From Oscillatoriales cyanobacterium USR001 (lineage in GTDB: Bacteria > Cyanobacteriota > Cyanobacteriia > Cyanobacteriales > Microcoleaceae), in assembly GCA_001698425.1 (NCBI GenBank), contig MBRE01000074.1, positions 95,799 to 159,798 of the forward strand: 64,000 nt of DNA, written 5' to 3'. Both the position numbers and the translations under genes were made by a program. Position 1 is the stretch's first letter. Each line of letters begins with the position of its first letter. Of this stretch, positions 49,786 to 58,766 are shown piece by piece. The notes below the pieces were generated by a model. It had not been told where the DNA came from. It worked only from the letters and a program-made list of their open reading frames with translations, and did not search any database.

Positions 49786-50171
49786 TGAGACTTTTGCTAG
49801 ATACACATACCTTAATTTGGTTTTTTGCAGGCGATTCTCAACTGAGTTCTATCGCACGGATTCTAATTGAGGATGAAGATAATAATAAACTGTTGAGTGT
49901 CGCAAGTGTTTGGGAAATGGCGATTAAGAAAAGTCAAGGAAATCTGAATTTTACTTTGCCTTTTCAAGAGTATATTGAGGAAAAACTCAGTTGGGAAGAC
50001 TTTAATCTGCTGAATATCAATTTAGATCATCTCAATGCGATCGTAACTATGCCTTTTTATCATAAAGATCCGTTCGATCGCTTAATCGTCGCGCAAGCAA
50101 TGGTGGAAGGGATACCCATATTAAGTAAAGATTCTGCGTTTGATGCTTATTCTATTAATCGAATTTGGTGA
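49785..50171 (+). CDS. VapC-type PIN-domain toxin, module 2
   Basis: 128 residues of the second cyanobacterial PIN subtype (MRLLLDTHTLIWFFAGDSQL): Asp6, Glu in ASVWEMAIK, DPFDRLIVAQA and ILSKDSAFD supply the acidic centre. It differs strongly from the toxin of module 1 even though the antitoxin N-termini are the same. The exported TPR-CHAT gene starts four bases after its stop, so both may be on one transcript. Confidence 0.9.
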   Translation: MRLLLDTHTLIWFFAGDSQLSSIARILIEDEDNNKLLSVASVWEMAIKKSQGNLNFTLPFQEYIEEKLSWEDFNLLNINLDHLNAIVTMPFYHKDPFDRLIVAQAMVEGIPILSKDSAFDAYSINRIW

Positions 50172-50174
50172 ATT

Positions 50175-53100
50175 ATGAAAAGGATGAAACGAATTATTAT
50201 CAGTGTTTTGGCTTTGGGTGTGTGTTTGACTCCTCTGACTGTGACGCTGATGGTTCAACCTAGTTGGGGGCAAAGTCAAGATTCACGGGTTGAAGAATTA
50301 TTATTGTTACTTAGACAGCAAGCAGAGCAACAGGAAAGACAAGGACAAAGGCAACAAGCAATAGAAACATGGCAGCAGGTTCTAATTATTGCTCGACAAT
50401 TGAAGGATAAAAAAATAGAAGCCTTCGTACTCAATGCTATTGGTTTTAACTACTATAGCATCTCCCAACAGCAAGAAGCTTTGAAATATTACAATCAAGC
50501 TTTACCGATTCTGCGAGCACTCGGAGATCGTGCAGGGGAAGCTATTATTTTGACTAATATCGGTGCAGTGTATAACAGAATTTCCCAACCACAAGAAGCA
50601 TTGAAATACTATAACCAAGCTTTACCAATTCTGCGGGAAGTAAAAGATCGTGCAATGGAAGCTACTACTTTGAATAATATCGGTGAAGTCTACAATAGCA
50701 TCGGACAGCCACAAAAGGCATTGAAATACTATAATCAATCTTTATCAATTTGGCGGTCAGTAGGTAATCGCGCAGGAGAAGCTGGTACTTTAAATAATAT
50801 TGGTTTAGTCTACAACAGCATCTCCCAACCACAAGAAGCATTGAAATACTACAACCAAGCTTTACCAATTAGGCGAGAAGTGGGCGATCGCGCGGGGGAA
50901 GCTGCTACTTTGATTAATATTGGTGTAGTGTACAACAGCATCTCCCAACCACAAGAAGCATTAAAATATTTTAACCAAGCTTTACCAATTATGCAAGAAT
51001 TGGGCGATCACTTTGGGAAATCTGTTACTTTGAATAATATTGGTGGGGTCTACTACAGCATCGGACAGCCACAAGAAGCTTTGAAATACTATAACCAAGC
51101 TTTACCAATTATGCAAGAATTGGGCTTTCGCGCGAGAGAAGGTACTACTTTGAATAATATCGGTGCAATCTACATAAGTATCGGACAGCCACAAGAGGCA
51201 TTGAAATACTACAATCAAGCTTTGCAAATTAACCGGGAAGTGGGCGATCGCGCCGGCTTTGCTACTACTTTGAATCATATTGGTTTAGTCTACGATAGCA
51301 TCGGACAGCCACAAGAAGCTTTGAAATACTATAACCAAGCTTTACCAATTCTTCGGGCAGTGGGCGATCGCGCTATGGAAGCTACTACTCTTAATAATAT
51401 AGGTGCAGTTTACGATCGCATCGGACAACCGCAAGAAGCTTTGAAATACTATAACCAAGCTTTACCAATTAATCAGGAAGTGGGCGATCGTTTTGGGAAA
51501 GCTGCTACTTTGAGTAATATCGGTGGAGTCTATGACAGTATTGGACAGCCACAAGAGGCATTGAAATACTATAACCAAGCTTTGCTGATTACCAGGGAAG
51601 TAAGCTATCTCTCTGTGGAAGCTACTATTCTGAATAATATTGGTACAGTGTACAGCAGCATTTCCCAACCACAAGAAGCATTGAAATACTATAGCCAAGC
51701 TTTACCAATTCTTCGGGCAGTGGGCGATCGCGCTATGGAAGCTACTACTTTGAGTAATATTGGTGCAGTCTACAAAGATACGAATAAACCCACAGATGCC
51801 ATCAAAAATTATGAGCAATCCGTCAATATCACCCTAAAAATTCGGAGTGGTTTACAGCTAGAAAATCGCAAAAGTTTTTATTGGGAGTACGGAGCAAAAG
51901 CGATCGCCCTCACCTCCCTTCTCATCGACCAAAACCAACCCGATCGCGCCTTCCAATGGGTCAACCTCGCCACCACAGCCGACCTCGCCGACTACACCCG
52001 CCTCATCAACGCCAAAGTCAAAAACCCAGAAGCACAGAAATTAATTGACCAGTGGAATCAAAGAAGTCAGCAAATTCAATCCTTATCTCGCCAATTACAA
52101 GATAAATTTTCCGACCAACTTTCCCAACAAATCAATCAACTTCACGAAGAAAACAGCAAACTAGCAGAAAAAATCCGCCGCGAATTCCCAGAAGTTGCCG
52201 AACTCTTTGAAACCACACCCCAAGACATCACCCAACTCAGATCCAGCATCCCCCCAGAAACCGTAGTCATTCAACCAGTCTTACTCACAAACGTCACAAA
52301 TGTCCCCAATACTATCGCCCTATTTGTCATAACAAAAGACAGTTTAAGCGTAAAAAAAATCCCAATTGACCCCGCAGAATTTGATAAACTCCTCACCGAA
52401 TACCGCGAACAACTGCAAAACTATAAAGACGGCAGCATCATCGTAACTCGCCGCAAACTCTACGACATCCTCATCCGCCCCGTAGAAGACCAAATCAAAG
52501 CATTTTCTCCCAAACAATTGAGCATAATCGCCACAGGAAAACTGCGGTACATCCCCTTTGAATCACTCTATGACAATGAAGCAAAAAAATACCTAATCGA
52601 GAAATATCCCATCAACTATCTCACCCGCATTTCTACAAAAACAAATCCTGATTCATCCCTACCAGGTGGCGTATTAGCATTAGGAAATCCCGTTCCCCGC
52701 GCTCCGCAAAATCTACCCGGAACCGAAGCCGAAGTCAAAACCATTACCCAATTTTTACCAGGAAGTGTCGCCTATATTAACAATAATGCCACCCTTGCTC
52801 AATTCAAAACCCAAGCACCCCGTTTTCCCTTTATACACTTAGCAACTCACGGATGTTTTCAAAGCGGCGGCTGTAAAAATTTAGGCATGGCTGAAGGTAC
52901 ATTGCTATTTGCTGACAGTACATTAAATATAGCCGATGCCGCTTTATTAGGCCTAGAAAATACCCGACTTCTCACCCTCAGCGCGTGTCAAACAGCCCTG
53001 CAAGCTAATTCTAATGGTGAAGAAATATCGGGAGTTGCCTATATATTTGAGCGTGCGGGTGCGAAAGCAGTGATGGCGACTCTCTGGAGTGTTGAAGATC

Positions 53101-53255
53101 AGGCAACTAAGGAATTGATGATTGAATTTTATCAGAATATCAATAAAGGGATGAGCAAAAGTGAAGCTTTACGGGAAGCAAAAATTAGTTTAATTCAAAG
53201 TAAAGGACATCCCTTTTTCTGGGCAGCATTTATACTAATAGGTGATGGGAAGTGA
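50175..53255 (+). CDS. Exported TPR-CHAT protein (caspase-like)
   Basis: 1026 residues. A signal peptide is visible (IIISVLALGVCLTPLTVTLM, cleavage after WGQ near 33). Residues about 95-535 are eleven 40-residue TPR units of kinesin-light-chain type (GQPQEALKYYNQALPI). A coiled helical region (620-700) and a CHAT domain (about 720-1026) follow, with catalytic His892 (HLATHGCF) and Cys938 (LSACQTA), so a caspase-like peptidase is expected. CHAT-TPR proteins of this type are frequent in filamentous cyanobacteria; some CHAT proteases act in immunity or cell death, but the role of the exported ones is unknown. Four bases after a vapC; its last 120 bases are duplicated at 44717. Confidence 0.92.
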   Translation: MKRMKRIIISVLALGVCLTPLTVTLMVQPSWGQSQDSRVEELLLLLRQQAEQQERQGQRQQAIETWQQVLIIARQLKDKKIEAFVLNAIGFNYYSISQQQEALKYYNQALPILRALGDRAGEAIILTNIGAVYNRISQPQEALKYYNQALPILREVKDRAMEATTLNNIGEVYNSIGQPQKALKYYNQSLSIWRSVGNRAGEAGTLNNIGLVYNSISQPQEALKYYNQALPIRREVGDRAGEAATLINIGVVYNSISQPQEALKYFNQALPIMQELGDHFGKSVTLNNIGGVYYSIGQPQEALKYYNQALPIMQELGFRAREGTTLNNIGAIYISIGQPQEALKYYNQALQINREVGDRAGFATTLNHIGLVYDSIGQPQEALKYYNQALPILRAVGDRAMEATTLNNIGAVYDRIGQPQEALKYYNQALPINQEVGDRFGKAATLSNIGGVYDSIGQPQEALKYYNQALLITREVSYLSVEATILNNIGTVYSSISQPQEALKYYSQALPILRAVGDRAMEATTLSNIGAVYKDTNKPTDAIKNYEQSVNITLKIRSGLQLENRKSFYWEYGAKAIALTSLLIDQNQPDRAFQWVNLATTADLADYTRLINAKVKNPEAQKLIDQWNQRSQQIQSLSRQLQDKFSDQLSQQINQLHEENSKLAEKIRREFPEVAELFETTPQDITQLRSSIPPETVVIQPVLLTNVTNVPNTIALFVITKDSLSVKKIPIDPAEFDKLLTEYREQLQNYKDGSIIVTRRKLYDILIRPVEDQIKAFSPKQLSIIATGKLRYIPFESLYDNEAKKYLIEKYPINYLTRISTKTNPDSSLPGGVLALGNPVPRAPQNLPGTEAEVKTITQFLPGSVAYINNNATLAQFKTQAPRFPFIHLATHGCFQSGGCKNLGMAEGTLLFADSTLNIADAALLGLENTRLLTLSACQTALQANSNGEEISGVAYIFERAGAKAVMATLWSVEDQATKELMIEFYQNINKGMSKSEALREAKISLIQSKGHPFFWAAFILIGDGK
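50461..51780. repeat. Eleven 120-bp coding repeats in perfect phase
   Basis: Each unit starts at exactly 120-base steps (50461, 50581, 50701 and so on to 51661), with no insertion or deletion. The core AAGAAGC(T/A)TTGAAATACTA is nearly invariant, while the codons before AATAATATTGGT vary. The DNA homogeneity points to recent expansion or conversion. Confidence 0.95.
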
Positions 53256-53354
53256 CATGAGTTTGATGTGAATTGGAGAAGAAACCGGGTTTGGAATGGT
53301 GCGATCGCGCCATCTACCAAAAATATTAATAGAACTTACGCAAAAAAACGGTTT

Positions 53355-54140
53355 TTACAAATCATCTGGATTAATCCCCATTGACCTCAATCTTTCTGCC
53401 AATCTTTCGGCTTTTTGCATAGCAATTTCCTTTTCTGCAATAGCAGACTCCTTAGCAAGCCTTTCTTGTTCAACTCTTTCTTCTGAAGTCAAAATCCAAT
53501 CACCATTAGCATTGTACCAGCGCAGCCATACTCTGTAACGGCCTTCATAGAAGCCTTCCCACAATCCTATTCCTAATTCTAATTCCGGTATCCAGAAACG
53601 CAACCTTGTGGTTAAAGTTTGTTCGCGATAACGATTACCAATTAAGCGAAAAACTCTCAATTGATTTGTATAACGACTAAAAACAAAGTAATAAGGAATC
53701 TGCAAAATTTCCTCATAAACTCGCCACTTAGTCGGCGGTTTATTCGGTTCTTCCTTTGTTAATCCTAAATCTTCATTTTCCGTTCCATCTGATAAAAGTT
53801 CAACTACTACTAAAGGACTAATTTTTTCTTGCCACATCACATAACTAAGGCGCAAATCATCACCTTGGTAAAATCGAGATGCGCCTAAGACTAGAAACCA
53901 ATCCGGTCTTTTATACCAATTAAAATGATTAGAATCGTAGTAAAGATTCATGTCACTCGCTACGAACATTTGTTCTAGCGGATAGTTAGGAGGACGGCAA
54001 GTTTGACGCAACAATTCTGGTTGGAAATCGTGAAATTCATCAGGCAAACCTGGTTCCTCCGGGTCTTCGCTGGGTAAATCGTACATTGTCGGAAGCACTT
54101 CTGGGGGGGAAGACTGCGAATTTGGGATGTACATTGTCAT
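53355..54140 (-). CDS. Uma2-family protein with one-unit coiled-coil tail (copy B)
   Basis: 261 residues from ATG 54140. Over the Uma2 domain it is about 98% identical to copies A and C (PDWFLVLGASRFYQGDDLRL). The tail has a single EQERLAKESAIAE unit and then KEIAMQKAERLAERLRSMGI. The CHAT gene ends 100 bases upstream of its 3' side, as in the duplicated fragment at 44717, so the CHAT-Uma2 arrangement is the older one. It is in tandem with copy C, separated by a 35-base spacer with the sequence ACTTACGCAAAAAAACGG. Confidence 0.88.
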   Translation of the reverse strand: MTMYIPNSQSSPPEVLPTMYDLPSEDPEEPGLPDEFHDFQPELLRQTCRPPNYPLEQMFVASDMNLYYDSNHFNWYKRPDWFLVLGASRFYQGDDLRLSYVMWQEKISPLVVVELLSDGTENEDLGLTKEEPNKPPTKWRVYEEILQIPYYFVFSRYTNQLRVFRLIGNRYREQTLTTRLRFWIPELELGIGLWEGFYEGRYRVWLRWYNANGDWILTSEERVEQERLAKESAIAEKEIAMQKAERLAERLRSMGINPDDL

Positions 54141-54175
54141 AATTTTATTACAGGACTTACGCAAAAAAACGGTTT

Positions 54176-55045
54176 TTACAAATCATCTGGATTAATCCCC
54201 ATTGCCCTCAATCTTTCTGCCAATTTTTCGGCTTTTTGCATAGCAATTTCCTTTTCTGCAATCGCAGATTCCTTAGCAAGTCTTTCTTGTTCAATTTGCT
54301 CAATAGCAGACTCCTTAGCAAATCTTTCTTGTTCAATTTGTTCAATAGCAGACTCCTTAGCAAGCCTTTCTTGTTCAACTTTTTCTTCTGAAGTCAAAAT
54401 CCAATCACCATTAGCATTGTACCAGCGCAGCCATGCTCTGTAACGGCCTTCATAGAAGCCTTCCCACAATCCTATGCCTAATTCTAATTCCGGTATCCAG
54501 AAACGCAACCTTGTGGTTAAAGTTTGTTCGCGGTAACGATTACCAATTAAGCGAAAAACTCTCAATTGATTTGTATAACGACTAAAAACAAAATAATAAG
54601 GAATCTGCAAAATTTCCTCATAAACTCGCCACTTAGTCGGTGGTTTATTCGGTTCTTCCTCTGTTAATCCTAAATCTTCATTTTCCGTTCCATCTGATAA
54701 AAGTTCAACTACTACTAGAGGACTAATTTTTTCTTGCCACATCACATAACTAAGGCGCAAATCATCACCTTGATAAAATCGAGATGCGCCTAAGACTAGA
54801 AACCAATCTGGTCTTTTATACCAATTAAAATGATTAGAATCGTAGTAGAGATTCATGTCACTCGCTACGAACATTTGTTCTAGGGGATAGTTAGGGGGAC
54901 GACAAGTTTGACGCAACAATTCTGGTTGGAAATCGTGAAATTCATCAGGCAAACCTGGTTCCTCCGGGTCTTCACTGGGTAAATCGTACATTGTCGGAAG
55001 CACTGCTGCGGGGGAAGACTGCGAATTTGGGATGTACATTGTCAT
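54176..55045 (-). CDS. Uma2-family protein with three-unit coiled-coil tail (copy C)
   Basis: 289 residues from ATG 55045 (MTMYIPNSQSSPAAVLPTMY). It has the same Uma2 domain (PLVVVELLSDGTENEDLG) and three 14-residue coiled-coil units, then KAEKLAERLRAMGINPDDL. The frame is open for 26 codons upstream, but those encode a 24-bp direct repeat (GTGCAACTGGTTTAGTAGAT) and look untranslated. Copy C is the first of the tandem pair in the direction of transcription. Confidence 0.88.
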   Translation of the reverse strand: MTMYIPNSQSSPAAVLPTMYDLPSEDPEEPGLPDEFHDFQPELLRQTCRPPNYPLEQMFVASDMNLYYDSNHFNWYKRPDWFLVLGASRFYQGDDLRLSYVMWQEKISPLVVVELLSDGTENEDLGLTEEEPNKPPTKWRVYEEILQIPYYFVFSRYTNQLRVFRLIGNRYREQTLTTRLRFWIPELELGIGLWEGFYEGRYRAWLRWYNANGDWILTSEEKVEQERLAKESAIEQIEQERFAKESAIEQIEQERLAKESAIAEKEIAMQKAEKLAERLRAMGINPDDL

Positions 55046-55456
55046 AATTTTACCGCCGTGCAACTGGTTTAGTAGATTGAGGTGCAACTGCTTGAGTAGA
55101 TTGAAGTGGTACAGGAATATCAAGATTATAGCAACAGCAATACCTCGATCGCCAACTACTAACTCACGCTCTGGTCAATAATCCCAGCCCCCAGCCCCTA
55201 GTAGCCCTAAAAATAAAGTTTTGTAAAGATTTATATAAATTTAAAAAGTGATCGGGAACCAACATCAAAGGTGATGAAGATTATCTTACCTTCTGACGAG
55301 AGTCACCCTGTAGTAGCAGGTATTTTATCTATACTAACTATTAAACACAGAGAAGCAACTATAGCGGCAATGCTTCGTCTGAAAACAGGGGCATTGACAG
55401 AATAAACCGCCGCTAAACGCAGCATCTTGTTACCCGAAGCAACTGAGATAATTACT
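55046..55456. other. Divergent intergenic region between Uma2 copy C and sigC
   Basis: Holds two imperfect copies of GTGCAACTGGTTTAGTAGAT (55058-55081 and 55083-55106), also seen once after copy A near 45955. The right part is the long leader of the sigma factor gene; it has AT-rich stretches around 55205-55250 but no clear promoter pair. No ORF. Confidence 0.5.
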
Positions 55457-56719
55457 ATGCCAGCCACCTCTTTTTACGCTGATGCCGAATACGACGAGCA
55501 ATTGCAAGCAAATCCCTTGCAACCCGACGTAGTGGAGGGCGATGCCGAGCAAGCTACAGACGAACTCCAAGAAGATGATATGGATACCTTGGATGGGGAA
55601 GCGCCAAAATCACCTTATGCGGCAAGTCGCCACACTACCGATTTGGTGCGCTTGTACCTGCAAGAAATTGGTCGGGTTCGTTTATTAGGCAGAGATGAAG
55701 AAGTTTCAGAAGCCCAAAAAGTCCAACGCTACGTTCGCTTGTTGGAGTTGCGAAATGCAGTAGCACAGCAGGAGGAAGGGCTAATTCGTCGATATGTTGA
55801 GTTAGTTGAGGCACGCGATCGCTTAGCCGCTCATTTGGGTCACAGTCCATCCCTGGAACGTTGGGCGACAGCCGCAGGCGTGGCTGAAGTATCCGAGTTG
55901 AAGCGGATCGTGGCTGAAGGTAAGCGAGCTTGGGCAGCGATCGCCGATCTAAGCCTGGAAGATTTAGATGAAATGATTACTCAAGGGATCGAAGCTAAAG
56001 ATCACATGATCAAGGCAAACTTGCGCTTAGTCGTGTCTGTAGCCAAAAAATATCAAAATCGTGGCTTAGAACTTCTGGATTTGATTCAAGAAGGGACTCT
56101 GGGATTAGAAAGAGCAGTCGAGAAGTTTGACCCAACGCGAGGCTACCGATTCAGCACTTATGCTTACTGGTGGATTCGTCAAGGGATTACGCGGGCGATC
56201 GCCACCCAAAGCCGCACAATTCGTCTCCCCGTCCACATTACTGAAAAACTCAATAAAATCAAAAAAGCTCAACGGAAAATTTCTCAAGAAAAAGGTCGCA
56301 CGGCAAGTATTGAAGATATCGCTACTGAGTTGGGGATGAGTGCTATCCAAGTACGAGAAGTCTTACTCAGAGTACCGCGCTCTGTTTCTCTGGAAACCAA
56401 GGTAGGTAATGAAAAGGATACTGAGTTAGGAGATTTGCTGGATGACACCGAAAGCGTTTCTCCTGAAGAAATGCTAATGCGTGAAGCTTTAAACCGCGAT
56501 TTACAACAACTTCTGGCAGATTTAACCAGTCGAGAACGAGATGTAATTCTGATGCGGTTTGGTTTGGGAGATGGACATCCCTACTCCCTAGCAGAAATTG
56601 GCAGGGCCCTTGATTTGTCACGGGAACGAGTACGCCAAATTGAAGCGAAAGCTTTGCAAAAGTTGCGTCAACCGAAGCGTCGCAACCGAGTACGGGATTA
56701 TTTGGATACTTTGACATAA
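55457..56719 (+). CDS. sigC: Group 2 RNA polymerase sigma factor, SigC-like
   Basis: 420 residues from ATG 55457 (MPATSFYADAEYDEQL). Region 1.2 is SRHTTDLVRLYLQEIGRVRL; region 2 holds KYQNRGLELLDLIQEGTLGL and the RFSTYAYWWIRQGITRAI promoter-melting stretch; region 3 is KLNKIKKAQRKISQE; region 4 is LTSRERDVILMRFGLGD and the HTH SLAEIGRALDLSRERVRQIE. The acidic N-terminus, the MPATSFYADA opening and the LLGRDEEVSEAQ segment fit cyanobacterial SigC, a group 2 factor used in late growth and stress. The assignment to SigC rather than SigB/E rests on the N-terminus. A good terminator follows. Confidence 0.85.
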   Translation: MPATSFYADAEYDEQLQANPLQPDVVEGDAEQATDELQEDDMDTLDGEAPKSPYAASRHTTDLVRLYLQEIGRVRLLGRDEEVSEAQKVQRYVRLLELRNAVAQQEEGLIRRYVELVEARDRLAAHLGHSPSLERWATAAGVAEVSELKRIVAEGKRAWAAIADLSLEDLDEMITQGIEAKDHMIKANLRLVVSVAKKYQNRGLELLDLIQEGTLGLERAVEKFDPTRGYRFSTYAYWWIRQGITRAIATQSRTIRLPVHITEKLNKIKKAQRKISQEKGRTASIEDIATELGMSAIQVREVLLRVPRSVSLETKVGNEKDTELGDLLDDTESVSPEEMLMREALNRDLQQLLADLTSRERDVILMRFGLGDGHPYSLAEIGRALDLSRERVRQIEAKALQKLRQPKRRNRVRDYLDTLT

Positions 56720-56747
56720 CACAAACTTAGTTTAGTACAGATAACAG

Positions 56748-56790
56748 GTAGGGACACAGCATTGCCGTGTCCCTACTGCTCTTTTTTGTT
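56748..56790 (+). terminator. Rho-independent terminator of sigC
   Basis: GTAGGGACACAGCA and TGCCGTGTCCCTAC form a 14-bp stem with one mismatch and a minimal loop, followed by TGCTCTTTTTTG. This GTAGGGACAC palindrome also resembles a dispersed cyanobacterial repeat. Confidence 0.85.
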
Positions 56791-56903
56791 TATAAAATCT
56801 TAATATCTAGTTACCACTAATTCTCAATAAGCTTTAATACTTGAAAATTTAGAAAATTATTGTGTATGATTGTCAATAGCCAGAGTTTCTTGAAAAGCTG
56901 ATT

Positions 56904-57437
56904 ATGGTACTTTACACAGCAACATCATTTAAGTCCGAACTTAACGACAAAGGCTGGCGGATGACTCCTCAGCGGGAGACTATTTTGCACGTCTTTCAAA
57001 ATTTGCCAAAGGGCAATCACTTAAGTGCGGAGGATCTTTACAATGTTTTACAAAATCGCGGGGAAAGGATCAGTCTGTCTACTATTTACCGGACTTTGAA
57101 GTTGATGGCAAGGATGGGTTTGTTACGGGAGTTGGAATTGGCCGAAGGTCATAAACATTATGAAATAAATCAGCCTTATCCCCATCACCATCATCACCTT
57201 GTCTGCGTTCAGTGTAATAAAACTATTGAGTTTACTAATGACTCGATTTTAAAGATTGGGATGAAGCAGTCTGAGAAATCGGGGTTACACTTGTTAGATT
57301 GTCAGTTAACGATTCATACAGTTTGCCATGAGGCTTTAAGGATGGGATGGCCGTCTTTGCTGTCGAGCAATTGGTCTTGTCCCAGGGCGATCGCAGATGC
57401 AGCACACGCAGATGCAGTACACTTAGATGAGGAATAA
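56904..57437 (+). CDS. Fur-family regulator (FurB/Zur- or PerR-like)
   Basis: 177 residues. Winged helix KGWRMTPQRETILHVFQNLP with recognition helix SLSTIYRTLKLMARMG; metal-binding EGHKHYEI and YPHHHHHLVCVQC (Cys101/Cys104). The whole N-terminal 135 residues resemble FurB/Zur of Anabaena. The C-terminus is unusual: where a second CxxC is expected it reads TIHTVCHEALRMGWPSLLSS, with a single Cys141 and another at 159, then an acidic/alanine tail. So the structural zinc site may be three-ligand or altered. It would repress zinc, peroxide or iron genes. TATGATT-like box upstream; separated from sigC by a terminator. Confidence 0.85.
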   Translation: MVLYTATSFKSELNDKGWRMTPQRETILHVFQNLPKGNHLSAEDLYNVLQNRGERISLSTIYRTLKLMARMGLLRELELAEGHKHYEINQPYPHHHHHLVCVQCNKTIEFTNDSILKIGMKQSEKSGLHLLDCQLTIHTVCHEALRMGWPSLLSSNWSCPRAIADAAHADAVHLDEE

Positions 57438-57485
57438 AATTGGATCTTGAAATGTTTAGATGAAGAAAGATTGTCAATTTAATTA

Positions 57486-57576
57486 AGACTTACGCAAAAC
57501 TCTTTGTAATACTACCTTCTGGATCGTAAGTTTACTACATACAAAGGTAGCGTTATCTAAATTTATGCGTAAGTCT
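57486..57576. mobile_element. 91-bp MITE-like element (M3)
   Basis: Terminal inverted repeats AGACTTACGCA and TGCGTAAGTCT; inside, ATACTACCTTCTGGATCG and ACAAAGGTAG are partly complementary. The same ACTTACGCAAAA end occurs next to each of the three Uma2 genes (44970, 53336, 54154), where no second end was found. Confidence 0.85.
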
Positions 57577-57620
57577 CAATCTAAAAATCTGCTTCCAAAA
57601 CCTTAAATTGACTATCAAAA

Positions 57621-58622
57621 TTATCTATATCCAAGATTAGAAGCAGGATACAAGGGAGTACCATAACGAATAGCCTGATTGCTGACAATAGTATTTCGTA
57701 AAAGATATTGTACAGCGGGGGTGGCAATTCCATCAGGATATCTTCCTACATATTGCTGAAACTGTTTGAGCGCAGATTCAGTATTATCCCCAAATACTTC
57801 ATCAATAGCACCGGGGTTAAAGCCTAACCTTGCTAATTGAGTTTGGAGTTGTCCAACTAAATTACCTCTACTGCCTTTTCGCAGCGTGAAAACATCTAAA
57901 GATTGTCCAGGGATAGGTCTTGGCAAAGGGGAAGGAATGGGAGGAGAAGCATAGGAAATTTCCGAGATCCCCTGATTTATAGCAACTTGGGTATAATAGT
58001 CAGCACAGCCTGTTGGAGTGAGATTGTTAGCTTGCTGGAAGCGGGTAACGGCACCAAGAGTGCGCTCGCGATATTTACCATCAACAGCACCATAAAAGTA
58101 GCCAAGAGCTTTTAAATATTGTTGAAGATTGCGTACTTCCAGTCCTTTGTCTCCAAAACGCAACCCATAACAAGGTATGATAGTTCTAGGTTTTTCTGGA
58201 GACGGTGGATTAGCAACTATTATACGAGTTCGTGGATAAGAACCCAAACCCAGATAATAGAGAGTTAAATCGTCAGCAATACCAGTAGGCCGAAGCCCAT
58301 AAGCTGCATAGGCTCTCTGGAACTTTTTAACTGCATCCTCAGTAATTTGACGATAGCGAATGGTTGTTCCTTGGTTTTGAGGAAAGTAACCCAAATCTTT
58401 TAATCGCTGCTGAAGCGTTCTCACCTGTTCGCCGTTGTCTCCTAGTTTAAGAGCGGCACTTGCCGAACTCGCTACACTTAAAACCGATAAGACTAAAGCC
58501 ACAGACAACAAACGGATATAAGCCTGACTAGATAGCTTTTGCCAGTTCAATCCATCTAAAAATACCAGTTTCTTAGGGTTTTCCCAGGCAAAAGCAACTT
58601 CGATGTAAGCATAAAAATCCAT
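57621..58622 (-). CDS. Peptidoglycan-binding protein with three PGB_1 domains
   Basis: 333 residues. An N-terminal piece (MDFYAYIEVAFAWENPKKLV) common to cyanobacterial PGB proteins, an export signal (LLSVALVLSVLSVASSASAA), then three putative peptidoglycan-binding type 1 domains: LGDNGEQVRTLQQRLKDLGY at about 60-125, FGDKGLEVRNLQQYLKALGY at 157-215, and LRKGSRGNLVGQLQTQLARL at 245-305. No catalytic domain is seen, so it probably anchors to or senses the cell wall. Length is complete. It faces the Fur gene across a MITE. Confidence 0.9.
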   Translation of the reverse strand: MDFYAYIEVAFAWENPKKLVFLDGLNWQKLSSQAYIRLLSVALVLSVLSVASSASAALKLGDNGEQVRTLQQRLKDLGYFPQNQGTTIRYRQITEDAVKKFQRAYAAYGLRPTGIADDLTLYYLGLGSYPRTRIIVANPPSPEKPRTIIPCYGLRFGDKGLEVRNLQQYLKALGYFYGAVDGKYRERTLGAVTRFQQANNLTPTGCADYYTQVAINQGISEISYASPPIPSPLPRPIPGQSLDVFTLRKGSRGNLVGQLQTQLARLGFNPGAIDEVFGDNTESALKQFQQYVGRYPDGIATPAVQYLLRNTIVSNQAIRYGTPLYPASNLGYR

Positions 58623-58766
58623 AAATTTTCCTGCAAAAATTTAGTTAAAGGATACCTGCCAACTCAAAAATACAGGTTTTTGAGTTGCTATTTATGTATC
58701 AACATCTTGCCCTACTTTTTATGCAGTAAAATCTATTTTTGTAAAAAAACTTTACATATCCTGCCC

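Noticed and set aside
50461..51780. Regular 120-bp repeats as a possible CRISPR array
   Set aside because: The repeats are coding TPR units in one long frame; no constant repeat with unique spacers of 30-40 bases.
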